Assembly (NCBI RefSeq): GCF_023501975.1 | Contig: NZ_JAMFLH010000006.1 | Location: 178,867 to 242,866 of the forward strand | Direction of reading: 5' to 3' | Source of the DNA: Altererythrobacter sp. KTW20L | GTDB lineage: Bacteria; Pseudomonadota; Alphaproteobacteria; Sphingomonadales; Sphingomonadaceae | Length of the DNA stretch: 64,000 nt | Shown: piece by piece, positions 36,784-46,109 of the stretch | Layout of the letters: each line of letters starts with the position of its first letter | Position numbering within the stretch: the stretch's first letter is position 1 | Notes under the pieces: model-generated | The model's input: only the letters and a program-made list of their open reading frames with translations | What the model was told of the DNA's origin: nothing | Database searches by the model: none | Translations under genes and position numbers: made by a program

Positions 36784-37388
36784 TGGAGGCCCCTGACGAC
36801 CTGGTGCGCGCGGTGGAAGCCACGCTGTTCGCCGCCGAGGCACCGATGACGGCCGAGGAGATTTCCGCGCACCTCGAAGGGGCCGAGGTGCGCGGCCCCC
36901 TGGCCGAATTGCAGGCGACCTATGCCCTGCGCGGCGTCCACCTGGTTGAGCGCGGCAAGCGCTGGCAGTTCCAGACCGCGCCCGACATGGCCCACCTGCT
37001 GCGCCGCGAGAAGGAGCAATTGCGCCGCCTGTCCCGTGCGGCGACCGAAGTGCTGGCCATCGTTGCCTATCACGAACCCGTCAGCCGCGCCGAGATCGAG
37101 GGGATCCGCGGCGTCCAGACCAGCGCGGGCACGCTGGACGTACTGATGGAAGCGGGCTGGGTGCGGGTGGAAGGGCGGCGCGAAGTGCCGGGCCGCCCGG
37201 TGATCTATGCCACCACGCCCGATTTCCTGTCCCACTTCGGCCTCAAGAGCCGCCGCGACCTGCCGGGAATCGACGAGTTGAAGGCAGCGGGCTTGCTCGA
37301 TCCGGTGGATGAAGCCTATGATGTCGCCATTGGCAGCGACACCGCGCACGAGCCGGAGCCTGCCGAGCCGGATGCCGACGAAGACTGA
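36783..37388 (+). CDS. scpB: Segregation and condensation protein B
   Basis: A 201-residue tandem winged-helix protein that dimerises on ScpA. Motifs are VEATLFAAEAPMTAEEIS at the start, RAATEVLAIVAYHEPVSRAEIEGIRG in the second winged helix and GRPVIYATTPDFLSHFGL. The tail is acidic. The start is the ATG overlapping the scpA stop (TGATG); longer frames read back through scpA and are rejected. Confidence 0.95.
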   Translation: MEAPDDLVRAVEATLFAAEAPMTAEEISAHLEGAEVRGPLAELQATYALRGVHLVERGKRWQFQTAPDMAHLLRREKEQLRRLSRAATEVLAIVAYHEPVSRAEIEGIRGVQTSAGTLDVLMEAGWVRVEGRREVPGRPVIYATTPDFLSHFGLKSRRDLPGIDELKAAGLLDPVDEAYDVAIGSDTAHEPEPAEPDADED

Positions 37389-37461
37389 CGAAACCAAGGT
37401 TGTGGCATACCGGCGACAATGTGCCTATATCGGGCGCACCACCCCAATCGAAAGTAAACCA

Positions 37462-37716
37462 ATGAGTCTTGGACCCTGGCAGCTTGCAATCATCGCCATC
37501 CTCATCCTCGTCCTGTTCGGGCGCGGGCGGATCTCCGAAATGATGGGTGATTTCGGCAAGGGCATCAACAGCTTCAAGAAGGGCATGAGCGAGACCGGCG
37601 AGGACAAGCCCGCCGCCCCGCAGGCACCGCCGGCGCAGATTGCGTCGCCGGAAGCTGCGCCTGCTCCCACGGAAACGCCTGCCAACACCACTGCCAATAC
37701 CTCCGGCAACAAGTAA
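37462..37716 (+). CDS. tatA: Twin-arginine translocase subunit TatA
   Basis: An 84-residue protein: a short N-terminal membrane helix (residues 5-21), the FGRGR hinge, an amphipathic helix (ISEMMGDFGKGINSFKKG) and a Pro/Ala tail. TatA polymers form the transient pore for folded Tat substrates. It lies 73 bases after scpB and 15 before tatB. Confidence 0.95.
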   Translation: MSLGPWQLAIIAILILVLFGRGRISEMMGDFGKGINSFKKGMSETGEDKPAAPQAPPAQIASPEAAPAPTETPANTTANTSGNK

Positions 37717-37731
37717 GCGGGATAGCAGCCG

Positions 37732-38133
37732 GTGTTCGATATCGGCGCGTCCGAAGTCCTGCTGGTAGCCGTGGTGGCGATTGTCGTCATCGGCCCCAAG
37801 GACATGCCTGCCGCCCTTCGCCAGGCGGGCCGCTGGATCGGCAAGGCACGGCGCATGTCCACCCACTTCCGTACCGGTCTGGATGCCATGATCCGCGAGG
37901 CGGAGATGGAGGACATGGAGAAGAAGTGGAAGGAGCAGAACGAGAAGGTGATGCGGCTCCATCCCAATGGCGGCCCCGCCGATGCGGCCCAGACGGGGGC
38001 CTATCCTTCGCCGCCGCCCGCCATGACGCCGACTACTCCCGCACCGCCCGTCGCCAGTGCCGAGAGCGTCACTCCGCCCCCGCCGACAGCAACACCCGCT
38101 CCGGCACCCACGCCTAACAAGGCGGGCGAGTGA
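37732..38133 (+). CDS. tatB: Twin-arginine translocase subunit TatB
   Basis: A 133-residue protein that begins with GTG. The membrane segment with the TatB-type Glu (FDIGASEVLLVAVVAIVVIG), the hinge PKDMP and the helix LRQAGRWIGKARRM are present. The tail is Pro/Ala/Thr-rich. TatB with TatC forms the receptor that binds twin-arginine signals. The stop overlaps the tatC GTG (GTGA). Confidence 0.95.
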   Translation: MFDIGASEVLLVAVVAIVVIGPKDMPAALRQAGRWIGKARRMSTHFRTGLDAMIREAEMEDMEKKWKEQNEKVMRLHPNGGPADAAQTGAYPSPPPAMTPTTPAPPVASAESVTPPPPTATPAPAPTPNKAGE

Positions 38134-38948
38134 CCGTGGCGTTCAAGCTCAAGGATCTCGACCAGAGCCAGGCTCCGCTGCTCGATCACCTGATCGAACT
38201 GCGGCGGCGGCTGGTGCGCTGCGTGGTCGCGCTGTCGCTGGCCTTTGTCGTGTGCTTCTATTTCGCCGACCAGATCTTCGGCTTCCTGGTCCAGCCGCTG
38301 GTCCAGGCTTTCCCCGATGGCGAGGGGCGGTTGATTTTCACCCGGCTGTACGAGGCGTTCTTCGTGCAGATCAAGGTGGCGCTGTTTGCCGCTTTCTTCG
38401 TCAGCTTCCCGGTGATTGCCAACCAGATGTGGGCCTTCATCGCTCCGGGCCTCTATGCCAAGGAAAAGGGTGCGTTCCTGCCCTTCCTGATCGCCACGCC
38501 GGTGCTGTTCACCACCGGGGCCGCGCTGGCCTATTACATCGTCATGCCCACGGCCTTCCGCTGGTTTATCGGCTTTGAAGGCGACATGGGCGGCCTGTCG
38601 ATGGAGGCGCTGCCGGGGACCGATGACTACCTGACGCTGGTGATGCAGTTCATCCTGGCGTTCGGCATCAGCTTCCTGCTGCCGGTGCTGCTGCTGCTGC
38701 TCAACAGGGCGGGCATCGTCAGCCGGGCGCAGTTGAGCGGAGCGCGACGCTATCTGATCGTGGCGATCTTCGTAATCTCGGCCTTTGCCACGCCGCCCGA
38801 TATTGTGTCGCAACTGATGCTGGCGATCCCGCTGATCCTGCTGTTCGAGGGATCGCTGGTGATCATGTCCGTGACCGAGAAGCGCGCCGCGAAGCAGGCG
38901 GCCGAGGCGGAGACGGAAGCCGAAGTTCCGCCGGTTGAGCAGGGTTAG
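38130..38948 (+). CDS. tatC: Twin-arginine translocase subunit TatC
   Basis: A 272-residue protein with six membrane helices. Motifs are PLLDHLIELRRRLVRC at the N-terminus, the EAFFVQIKVALF region and FIAPGLYAKEKGAFLPF, which contains the family Pro and Glu, then SAFATPPDIVSQLMLA. It begins with GTG; 38130 overlaps tatB and GTG 38136 is an alternative. It ends the operon, only 7 bases from the convergent amidohydrolase. Confidence 0.96.
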   Translation: MTVAFKLKDLDQSQAPLLDHLIELRRRLVRCVVALSLAFVVCFYFADQIFGFLVQPLVQAFPDGEGRLIFTRLYEAFFVQIKVALFAAFFVSFPVIANQMWAFIAPGLYAKEKGAFLPFLIATPVLFTTGAALAYYIVMPTAFRWFIGFEGDMGGLSMEALPGTDDYLTLVMQFILAFGISFLLPVLLLLLNRAGIVSRAQLSGARRYLIVAIFVISAFATPPDIVSQLMLAIPLILLFEGSLVIMSVTEKRAAKQAAEAETEAEVPPVEQG

Positions 38949-38955
38949 CGGCCAG

Positions 38956-40725
38956 CTACTCCCCGTCCTCCACCGACCACACCCGCTGCCCGGCAATCCA
39001 CGTTTCCAGCACGGTAATGCGGCGGATATCCTCTGCGCGCGACACCAGCGGATCGTCGTCCAGCACCACGAAATCGGCCCGTTCGCCGGGTTGCAATGAA
39101 CCGAAGCGCCCTTCGGCAAAACCGGCATAGGCGCCGCCAGCGGTAAAAGCGGCCAGCGCGGCTTCGCGGCTGACAACTTCACCCGGCTGCCATCCGCCCA
39201 CAGGCTCGCCATTGGCGTCCACCCGGCTGATCGCCACGGCAATGCCTTCCATCACATCGGGCACTTCCACCGGCGCGTCCGATCCGAACACCATGCGCGC
39301 GCCGGTGGCCATGATCGAGTCCCAGGCATAGGCCCCCGCCAGACGGTCCTGCCCCAGCCGCGCTTCGGCCATCAGCCGGTCGCTGGTCTGGTGGACCGGC
39401 TGCATCGAGGTGATGATGCCGTGCTGGCCGAACAGCGCGAAGTCCGCCGGATCGACCACTTGCGCATGTTCGATCCGCCAGCGCCGGTCGCCCTTGAAGT
39501 CCTCCGAAAGCTGGTCAATCGCCGCCAGGGCATCGGCATTGGCAGCATCGCCGATGGCATGGATCGCCACCTGGAACCCGTCCATCGAGGCGCGGCTCAT
39601 CGAATTGCGCAACTGCGTGCCGTCAAGCACTGCGAGGCCGCGATGGCCCGCCTCGTCGGTATAGGGCGCTTTCAGCATGGCCCCGCGCGATCCCAGTGCG
39701 CCATCCAGCCAGAACTTGACGCCGTTGAGGCGCAGCCGGTCCTCATAGAGCCAGCCGGTCGGTTCCGGCCCGCCGATCAGCAGCATGGTCGGCACGCTGT
39801 CGGCATAGGACATGATCCGCAACAACAGGCGGCCCGCATCGCCTGCGCGGCGGAAGGTCATCCAGTCCTCGATTGAAGTGCCCATGTCGGCCACGGCAGT
39901 CACTCCGTGGCGGAAGAAGGCGCGCTGTGCCTGGTGCAGGGCAAGGTCGCGATCGCCCGGGCGGGGCGGGGGGACATGGGCGGTGAGCAGCGCCATGGCA
40001 TTGTCCACCAGCACGCCCGCGGGTGCGCGTGATCCGGCCTGGCGGATGATCCGCCCGCCCGCGGGATCGGCAGTCTGCGCGGTAATCCGTGCGGTTTCCA
40101 GTGCAAGGGAATTGCCCCACACGGCGTGCCCGTCCGCCCGCTCCAGCATGACCGGGCGGCCATCGCTGATGGCATCGAGATCGGCGGCGGTGGGCAGGCG
40201 GCCAAGGCCCCAGCGCTCCTCGTTCCAGCCGGTCCCGACCAGCCAGGGGCGGCCGGGATACTGGGCACCATAGGCGCGCACCATGGCCAGCGCCTCGTCG
40301 AGGCTGGTGGCCCCCGACAGGTCGAGCGTCAGCTTCGACAGCCCCAGCCCCATCACATGGGCGTGCGAATCGATGAAGCCCGGCACCACGGCGCGGCCCT
40401 GCAGGTCGACGTAGAAATCGACCTCGCTTGTCGGCCGGTCGCCGAAATCGAGCAGTTGCACGATGCGGCCATCGTCATCGACCACCATGCCGGCGAAGCG
40501 GTCCACGCTGCCATTGGCGCGGACCGAGAGCCCGGCGAGGTTGTCGAAATGGGTATCGGCCAGCGCGGGCGAAGCGACGAGCAGCGCGCTCGCGGCCAGC
40601 ATCCTCCCCAGAATGGGGAGGGGGACCGCCCGAAGGGTGGTGGTGGGGCGAGAGGCGGTGCGCCCCTCCACCATGCTGCGCATGGTCCCCCTCCCCGTTT
40701 CGGGGAGGATCATCCGGCCCTTCAT
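38956..40725 (-). CDS. Exported amidohydrolase, YtcJ-like (Amidohydro_3)
   Basis: A metal-dependent hydrolase with metal motif GFIDSHAHVMG, the later VAIHAIGDAANADAL and HAQVVDP histidines, and FGSDAPVEVPD with the last Asp. A signal peptide ending SPALADTH shows that it is exported. The start is ambiguous. ATG 40725 has GGAGG at six bases and overlaps the upstream stop (ATGA), but puts 41 residues encoded mainly by a palindromic repeat before the signal peptide. ATG 40602 starts directly at the signal peptide, yet has its GGGGAGG with no spacing. The substrate is unknown. Confidence 0.85.
   Translation of the reverse strand: MKGRMILPETGRGTMRSMVEGRTASRPTTTLRAVPLPILGRMLAASALLVASPALADTHFDNLAGLSVRANGSVDRFAGMVVDDDGRIVQLLDFGDRPTSEVDFYVDLQGRAVVPGFIDSHAHVMGLGLSKLTLDLSGATSLDEALAMVRAYGAQYPGRPWLVGTGWNEERWGLGRLPTAADLDAISDGRPVMLERADGHAVWGNSLALETARITAQTADPAGGRIIRQAGSRAPAGVLVDNAMALLTAHVPPPRPGDRDLALHQAQRAFFRHGVTAVADMGTSIEDWMTFRRAGDAGRLLLRIMSYADSVPTMLLIGGPEPTGWLYEDRLRLNGVKFWLDGALGSRGAMLKAPYTDEAGHRGLAVLDGTQLRNSMSRASMDGFQVAIHAIGDAANADALAAIDQLSEDFKGDRRWRIEHAQVVDPADFALFGQHGIITSMQPVHQTSDRLMAEARLGQDRLAGAYAWDSIMATGARMVFGSDAPVEVPDVMEGIAVAISRVDANGEPVGGWQPGEVVSREAALAAFTAGGAYAGFAEGRFGSLQPGERADFVVLDDDPLVSRAEDIRRITVLETWIAGQRVWSVEDGE
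40603..40708. repeat. REP-like palindromic element at the 5' end of the amidohydrolase gene
   Basis: A 106-base structure. It has terminal small hairpins (CCTCCCCA-GAA-TGGGGAGG at 40603-40621 and CCTCCCCG-TTT-CGGGGAGG at 40690-40708), an alternative perfect 13-bp long-range pairing of GGGGAGGGGGACC (40615-40627) with GGTCCCCCTCCCC (40684-40696), and an inner arm GGTGGTGGGGCG / CGCCCCTCCACC with one mismatch. It resembles the dispersed CCTCCCC...GGGGAGG elements that I know from sphingomonad genomes. No stop occurs in the amidohydrolase frame across it. Confidence 0.75.
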
Positions 40726-41624
40726 GCCTCGCCTCCATTGCCAAGGTGGCGGACGAGCGCGCTGGTATCCTGCCGCCCACCGCCCATGGCCTGCACTTCG
40801 GCATAAAAGCCATCCACCTGCGCGGTTACCGGAAGGTCCAGGCCGTATTCGCGCGCTTCGGCCAGCGCAATGGCCAGGTCCTTGCGCATCCAGTCGATCG
40901 CGAAGCCGAAATCGAACTCGTCTGCCGCCATGGTCTTCCAGCGGTTGTCCATCTGCCAGCTTTGCGCCGCGCCGCCGCTGATCGCTTCGAACACGGCATC
41001 AAGATCGAGCCCGCTCGCCTCGGCCAGCCGCAGCCCTTCCGACAAACCGGCCAGAACTCCCGCGATGCACACCTGGTTGACGGCCTTTGCCCCCTGGCCA
41101 GCGCCGGGCGGGCCGATGTGGACCATTCGCAGGGCATAGGCTTCCATCACCGGGCGCGCGGCGTCCATCGCCACCACGCTGCCGCCGCACATGATCGACA
41201 GCTTGCCGTTCTCTGCGCCCGCCTGTCCGCCCGAAACCGGCGCATCGAGCGCGAGCAGGCCGAGCGTGTCTGCTTCTGCCGCAAGCCGCCGTGCGATGTC
41301 CGGGCTGACAGTCGTGTGGTCCACAAACAGTGCGCCCGCCTGCATCGCCGCCAGCGCGCCATCATCGCCCAGCATCACATCGGCGAGGTCATCATCGTTG
41401 CCAAGACACGACAGCACCACCTGTGCGCCCGCCACGGCATCGCCTGCGGACGGGGCGACATTCACCTCCAGCCCCAGCGTGCGGCAATGATCGGCCCAGC
41501 CTTGCGCGCGGGCGGGGGTGCGGTTCCAGCCGGTTACGCGGTGTCGGGCGGCAGCGAGGTGGCGGGCCATCGGGGCGCCCATCGTGCCCAGGCCCAGAAA
41601 TGCGATATCGAGGGGAGTGTTCAT
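40722..41624 (-). CDS. 3-hydroxyisobutyrate dehydrogenase-like NAD(P)-dependent oxidoreductase
   Basis: A 300-residue beta-hydroxyacid dehydrogenase. The Rossmann motif FLGLGTMGAPMARHL is at residues 9-23, the substrate motif DAPVSGGQAGAENGKL is in the middle, and the catalytic lysine is in GQGAKAVNQVC. Candidates are 3-hydroxyisobutyrate dehydrogenase (valine breakdown) or tartronate semialdehyde reductase; the sequence alone does not decide. It lies directly upstream of the amidohydrolase, with a four-base overlap if the latter begins at 40725. Confidence 0.88.
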   Translation of the reverse strand: MNTPLDIAFLGLGTMGAPMARHLAAARHRVTGWNRTPARAQGWADHCRTLGLEVNVAPSAGDAVAGAQVVLSCLGNDDDLADVMLGDDGALAAMQAGALFVDHTTVSPDIARRLAAEADTLGLLALDAPVSGGQAGAENGKLSIMCGGSVVAMDAARPVMEAYALRMVHIGPPGAGQGAKAVNQVCIAGVLAGLSEGLRLAEASGLDLDAVFEAISGGAAQSWQMDNRWKTMAADEFDFGFAIDWMRKDLAIALAEAREYGLDLPVTAQVDGFYAEVQAMGGGRQDTSALVRHLGNGGEA

Positions 41625-41725
41625 CGCCGCCTGACTGCCAACTAAGGCCCGCTAAAGCAATCTTTGCACTCCCGAATGTGCACGAGGGTTCCCTTTGCGC
41701 GAAAAAATGCGATAGGCCGTGCCCC

Positions 41726-42961
41726 ATGAACCAGGGGACAACACCGCCCGCAAAACTCGACATCGCCGATATCCGCGCCGCCGCGGATCGGATCGGCGAT
41801 GCCGTGGTCCACACGCCCACGATGCACAGCCGCACGCTGTCGAAGATTACCGGCGCGGAGATCTGGCTCAAGTTCGAGAACCAGCAGTTCACTGCGGCCT
41901 ACAAGGAACGCGGCGCGCTCAATGCCCTGCTCAACCTCGATGCGGCGCAGCGCGCCAAGGGCGTGATTGCGGCCAGCGCCGGTAACCATTCCCAGGGGCT
42001 CAGCTATCACGGCACCCGGCTGGGCGTGCCGGTCACCATTGTCATGCCGCGCACCACGCCCACGGTGAAGGTGATGCAGACCGAAAGCGTCGGCGGCAAG
42101 GTGATGCTGGAAGGCGAGACCTTCGACGAAGCCTATGCCTATGCCCGGTCGATGGAGCAGCAGCTCTGCCTGACTTTCATCCACCCGTTCGACGATCCGC
42201 TGGTGGCCGCAGGGCAGGGCACGGTGGCGCTGGAAATGTTCGCCGACGCGCCCGATCTCGATACAATCGTAGTGCCGATCGGCGGCGGCGGCCTGATCTC
42301 CGGCATGGGGACCGTGGCGCGGCACCTTTACCCGAAAATGGAAGTGGTCGGCGTGCAGGCCGCGCTCTATCCGTCGATGTATGGCCACATCCGGGGCGAG
42401 GCGCTGGATTGCGGCGGCGATACCCTGGCCGAAGGCATCGCGGTGAAGGAGCCGGGGCATTACACCCGCCAGATCATCCGCGATGTGGTGGACGATATCG
42501 TGCTGGTCGAAGAACCGCACCTGGAAGAAGCGGTCGCACTGCTGTTACAGATCGAAAAGACCGTGGTTGAGGGCGCGGGCGCGGCCGGGCTGGCGGCGGT
42601 GCTGGCGCACAAGGCGCGGTTCCAGGGGCGCAAGGTCGGGCTGGTGCTGTGCGGCGGCAATATCGACACGCGGCTGCTCGCCAACGTGCTGCTGCGCGAC
42701 CTGGCGCGGTCGGGCCGGCTGGCGCGGTTGCAGATCAACCTGCAGGACCGGCCGGGCGCGCTGTTCAAGGTGATGGACCTGTTCAACCGGCACAACGTCA
42801 ACATCCTCGAAATCTACCACCAGCGGATTTTCACCAACCTGCCCGCCAAGGGCCTGGTGACCGATATCGAGTGCGAGGCGCGCGACCGCGAACAGCTCGA
42901 AGCGTTGATCTCCGACCTCAGGCGTACAGGCTATTCGGTTAGCCACGTCGAACTGAACTGA
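41726..42961 (+). CDS. ilvA: Threonine ammonia-lyase with ACT domain
   Basis: A 411-residue PLP enzyme that deaminates threonine to 2-oxobutanoate, the entry to isoleucine. The PLP lysine is Lys60 in AAYKERGALNALL, the substrate loop is SAGNHSQG, and the glycine-rich phosphate site is PIGGGGLISG. A C-terminal ACT domain (INLQDRPGALFKVMDLFNRH) suggests feedback control. Length matches the short tdcB/ilvA form with one ACT domain. ATG 41726 begins the family N-terminus; the longer frame reads back through the convergent neighbour. Confidence 0.92.
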   Translation: MNQGTTPPAKLDIADIRAAADRIGDAVVHTPTMHSRTLSKITGAEIWLKFENQQFTAAYKERGALNALLNLDAAQRAKGVIAASAGNHSQGLSYHGTRLGVPVTIVMPRTTPTVKVMQTESVGGKVMLEGETFDEAYAYARSMEQQLCLTFIHPFDDPLVAAGQGTVALEMFADAPDLDTIVVPIGGGGLISGMGTVARHLYPKMEVVGVQAALYPSMYGHIRGEALDCGGDTLAEGIAVKEPGHYTRQIIRDVVDDIVLVEEPHLEEAVALLLQIEKTVVEGAGAAGLAAVLAHKARFQGRKVGLVLCGGNIDTRLLANVLLRDLARSGRLARLQINLQDRPGALFKVMDLFNRHNVNILEIYHQRIFTNLPAKGLVTDIECEARDREQLEALISDLRRTGYSVSHVELN

Positions 42962-43126
42962 TCCGTTTCGGGGCGGCTTGCGGCAGTTACCCGCAGGCTT
43001 GTGCAAATTAACCCTGACCTTGGACCGAATTGTGGTTAAGATCGTTTCAACCGACGAATCCCCGCTTCATAGCGGGGCATGTCTGAAAGTGGATCAAACC
43101 ATCTGGCCAAGAGGATCAGCGAAGAG

Positions 43127-43972
43127 GTGACGGCGCCCGTTCGATTTCCCCGGTTCTTCGTGACCAGCCCTGCGCCGTGTCCCTATCTGCCCGGCAAAAC
43201 GGAACGCAAGGTCTTCACCGAACTGAAGGGGCCGCATTCCGAACAGCTGCACGATGCCCTCAGCCGCATCGGGTTCCGCCGCAGCCAGACCGTTGCCTAT
43301 CGCCCGTCCTGCGTTGATTGCCGCGCCTGTGTGTCGGTGCGTGTTGTCGCCAGCGAGTTCCGCGCCTCTGCCACCCAGCGCCGCACGCTGCGGGCGAATG
43401 ATGACCTGGTGGTCAGCGAATGCCGCCCTTGGGCCACGTCCGAACAGTATGCCCTGCTGCAGAAATACCTCGCCAGCCGGCACCCCGGCGGCGGCATGGC
43501 CGCGATGGACGAGGTGGATTATGCTGACATGGTGGAACATACTTCGGTTTCCAGCTTTGTAATCGAATACAGGGAACCCGGTCATGATGGTCGGCCCGGC
43601 AAGCTGGTGGCAGCCTGCCTGACCGATCGCCAGGGGGATGGGCTCTCCATGATCTACAGTTTTTATGATCCGGAGTGCGGGGAGCGCAGCGGGCTTGGTA
43701 ACTACGTCATCCTCGACCACATCCGCCGGGCGGGGGAAGCAGGGCTGCCCTACGTCTATCTCGGCTATTGGGTCGATGGTTCGCCGCGCATGCAATACAA
43801 GGTCCGCTATCGTCCGCTCGAACAGCTGGGGCCCGACGGGTGGAGCCGTATGCGCGATGGCGAACAGCACGCCCGTATCGCCGCCATTGCAGCCGAACAG
43901 CCCGCAGAGCCGCTCGAAGGTGCAACCAAGGACGGCGCGCCGGGCGAACAGCGGCAATACCGCTTCGTCTAG
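43127..43972 (+). CDS. bpt: Aspartate/glutamate leucyltransferase (bacterial N-end rule)
   Basis: A 281-residue aminoacyl-tRNA-protein transferase that adds Leu to proteins starting with Asp or Glu, marking them for ClpAP/ClpS. Motifs are the N-terminal [31 protein letters not shown] (paired cysteines) and [18 protein letters not shown] place the start at GTG 43127 ([10 protein letters not shown]), as this matches the family N-terminus. ATG 43079 adds 16 residues and abuts a CCCCGC-TTCATA-GCGGGG hairpin (43060-43077), which would hide its binding site. Confidence 0.9.
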   Translation: MTAPVRFPRFFVTSPAPCPYLPGKTERKVFTELKGPHSEQLHDALSRIGFRRSQTVAYRPSCVDCRACVSVRVVASEFRASATQRRTLRANDDLVVSECRPWATSEQYALLQKYLASRHPGGGMAAMDEVDYADMVEHTSVSSFVIEYREPGHDGRPGKLVAACLTDRQGDGLSMIYSFYDPECGERSGLGNYVILDHIRRAGEAGLPYVYLGYWVDGSPRMQYKVRYRPLEQLGPDGWSRMRDGEQHARIAAIAAEQPAEPLEGATKDGAPGEQRQYRFV

Positions 43973-43991
43973 GTCCGTTGCCGCTATCCCG

Positions 43992-46109
43992 ATGAACCGC
44001 AGTGTCACGGCGATGGCCATGTGCCTCGCCTTGCTGGCCGGGCCGTGGTCAGCGCCGTTATCCGCGCAGGGCCTGCCGACGCTGGACGACCTGATTCCGC
44101 CCGAAGCGGTCAACGATCCCGAAGCCTGGGCGTCGCAGGGTAGCGGTCCGGGCGACGAGGCCGGGGCCGACGATCTTGCCGCCGATTCGCCGATGGAGCC
44201 CAATCCCTTCCTGACGATCGAGCTGCCGGAAAACCTCGCGCTGCCCGAGATCGAACCCTTGCCGCAAGCCGAAGAGCCGATCGAATTCGCCACCTTCGAC
44301 GAGGTTATCCCGCCCCTGCCCGAAGTGAGCGAGGAGCGGATTTCGAGCGAGCTGGTGCTGGCCTTCCCGTCCGATACCTCGCTGTTCCCGATCCGCGATG
44401 AATTCATCGACCGGTTCAGGTCGCTTTCCACCGTGGTCGATCTGGATTCCAACGGCAGCCAGGCCCGCCTCACCGCCCAGGCCCGCGCCGACGAAGACCT
44501 GCTGGTCCGGCTGCTGCGGACCTATGGCTATTTCGATGCCCAGGTGATCCGCTCGATCGTAATCGCCGAAGATCGCGAAGATGCTTCGGAAGACCCGGTT
44601 GCCCGGTTCGATGTGATCCCCGGTCGGCGATTCACCGTGGGCGAGGTCGATCTGGGCAACCTAGCGGCGGCGGGTAGCGATTACGACATGCTGCGCCAGA
44701 CCTACGAGGTCTTCCCGGGCGACCTGCTGTCGCTTGACGCGGTGACCGACGAACGGTTCGATCTCGACACCGCGCTGGGCGAAAGCGGCTATCCCTTTGC
44801 CGCAATCGAGGACCCCGAACTGCTGGTCGATCATGCCCGGCTCGAAGGCGATGTGACCATGCCGGTGGAACCGGGTGGGCGCTATGTCTTCGGCAATGTC
44901 ACCAGCGACATGGAGGATTTCCTCCCCGCCAACCATCTGGCCAACATCGCGCGGTTCGAGCCGGGCGACCTCTACCGCCGCAGCGACGAGATGGACCTGC
45001 GCCGCGCTATCCTAGCGACGGGGCTGGTCGGCTCGGTCACAATGACGCCGGTAGAAGTCACCCCGCCGATGGGCGACCAGCCGGGCACCGTGGACATGGC
45101 CGTGGGCCTCACGGCTGCGCCCTTGCGCACGCTGGCCGGATCGGTCGGGTTCGGGACCGAGGAAGGCATCAGGCTGGCGGGCAGCTGGGAACACCGCAAC
45201 CTGTTCCCGCCCGAAGGCATGCTGCGGGTGCGCGGCATCCTTGGCACGCAGGAACAGCTGGCCGGGGTGACCTTCCGCAAGAATAACTTCAAGGGCCGCG
45301 ACCGCATCCTGACGCTGGATGCCTTTGCCTCCACGCTCGATAACGATGCCTTCGAAGCCAGCACCGCCTCGCTCATCGGCACCTATGAACGGGTCTCGAC
45401 CCTCCTGTTCCAGAAGCCGCTGTCCTATGGTGCCGGGTTCGAACTGGTGGCAACCGAGGAGCGCGAGCAGAAGCGCGATTTCGCCACGCCCAACAACACC
45501 TTCCTGATCGCCGCGCTGCCTGCCTTTGCCCAGCTCGACACCAGCGACGACCTGCTCGATCCTACCGAAGGCTTCCGCCTGCGCGGCGCGATCAGCCCGG
45601 AACTGTCGCGCGTCGATGGGACCAATTCGACCTATCTCAAGGTCCAGTTCGACCTGTCCTATTACCAGAGTGCGGGCGAGAACGTGGTGCTGGCGGCGCG
45701 TGCGCGGGCCGGCACCATTGCCGGTGCTGACATCACCAGCATCGCCCCGTCGCGGCGGTTCTATGCCGGTGGCGGCGGTTCGGTGCGCGGCTATGGCTTC
45801 CGCTCGATCGGCCCGCGGGATGGACTGGGCGAGCCCAATGGCGGTCGCTCGCTGCTTGAGCTGGCGGCCGAGGCACGGGTGAAAACCGGCCTCCTGGACG
45901 GCGCCATTTCGGTCGTGCCCTTCGTCGATGCCGGGGTTGTCAATGTAGGTTCCGTGCCCGATTTCAGCGACATCCGCCTCGGCGTGGGCCTGGGCGTGCG
46001 TTATGCGACCGGCTTTGGCCCGATCCGCCTCGATGTGGGCGTGCCCCTCAACCGCCAGCCGGGTGACGGGCCGGTGGCGGTCTATGTCGCACTGGGCCAG
46101 GCGTTCTGA
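43992..46109 (+). CDS. tamA: Autotransporter assembly outer-membrane protein TamA
   Basis: A 705-residue Omp85-family protein with a signal peptide (cleavage near PLSAQG), an acidic N-terminal segment, POTRA domains (RLLRTYGYFDAQVIRS; RFTVGEVDLGNL) and a 16-strand barrel with the GGSVRGYGFRSIGP motif. It inserts some outer-membrane proteins together with TamB. Its TGA overlaps the tamB ATG, and bpt is 19 bases upstream. Confidence 0.92.
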   Translation: MNRSVTAMAMCLALLAGPWSAPLSAQGLPTLDDLIPPEAVNDPEAWASQGSGPGDEAGADDLAADSPMEPNPFLTIELPENLALPEIEPLPQAEEPIEFATFDEVIPPLPEVSEERISSELVLAFPSDTSLFPIRDEFIDRFRSLSTVVDLDSNGSQARLTAQARADEDLLVRLLRTYGYFDAQVIRSIVIAEDREDASEDPVARFDVIPGRRFTVGEVDLGNLAAAGSDYDMLRQTYEVFPGDLLSLDAVTDERFDLDTALGESGYPFAAIEDPELLVDHARLEGDVTMPVEPGGRYVFGNVTSDMEDFLPANHLANIARFEPGDLYRRSDEMDLRRAILATGLVGSVTMTPVEVTPPMGDQPGTVDMAVGLTAAPLRTLAGSVGFGTEEGIRLAGSWEHRNLFPPEGMLRVRGILGTQEQLAGVTFRKNNFKGRDRILTLDAFASTLDNDAFEASTASLIGTYERVSTLLFQKPLSYGAGFELVATEEREQKRDFATPNNTFLIAALPAFAQLDTSDDLLDPTEGFRLRGAISPELSRVDGTNSTYLKVQFDLSYYQSAGENVVLAARARAGTIAGADITSIAPSRRFYAGGGGSVRGYGFRSIGPRDGLGEPNGGRSLLELAAEARVKTGLLDGAISVVPFVDAGVVNVGSVPDFSDIRLGVGLGVRYATGFGPIRLDVGVPLNRQPGDGPVAVYVALGQAF

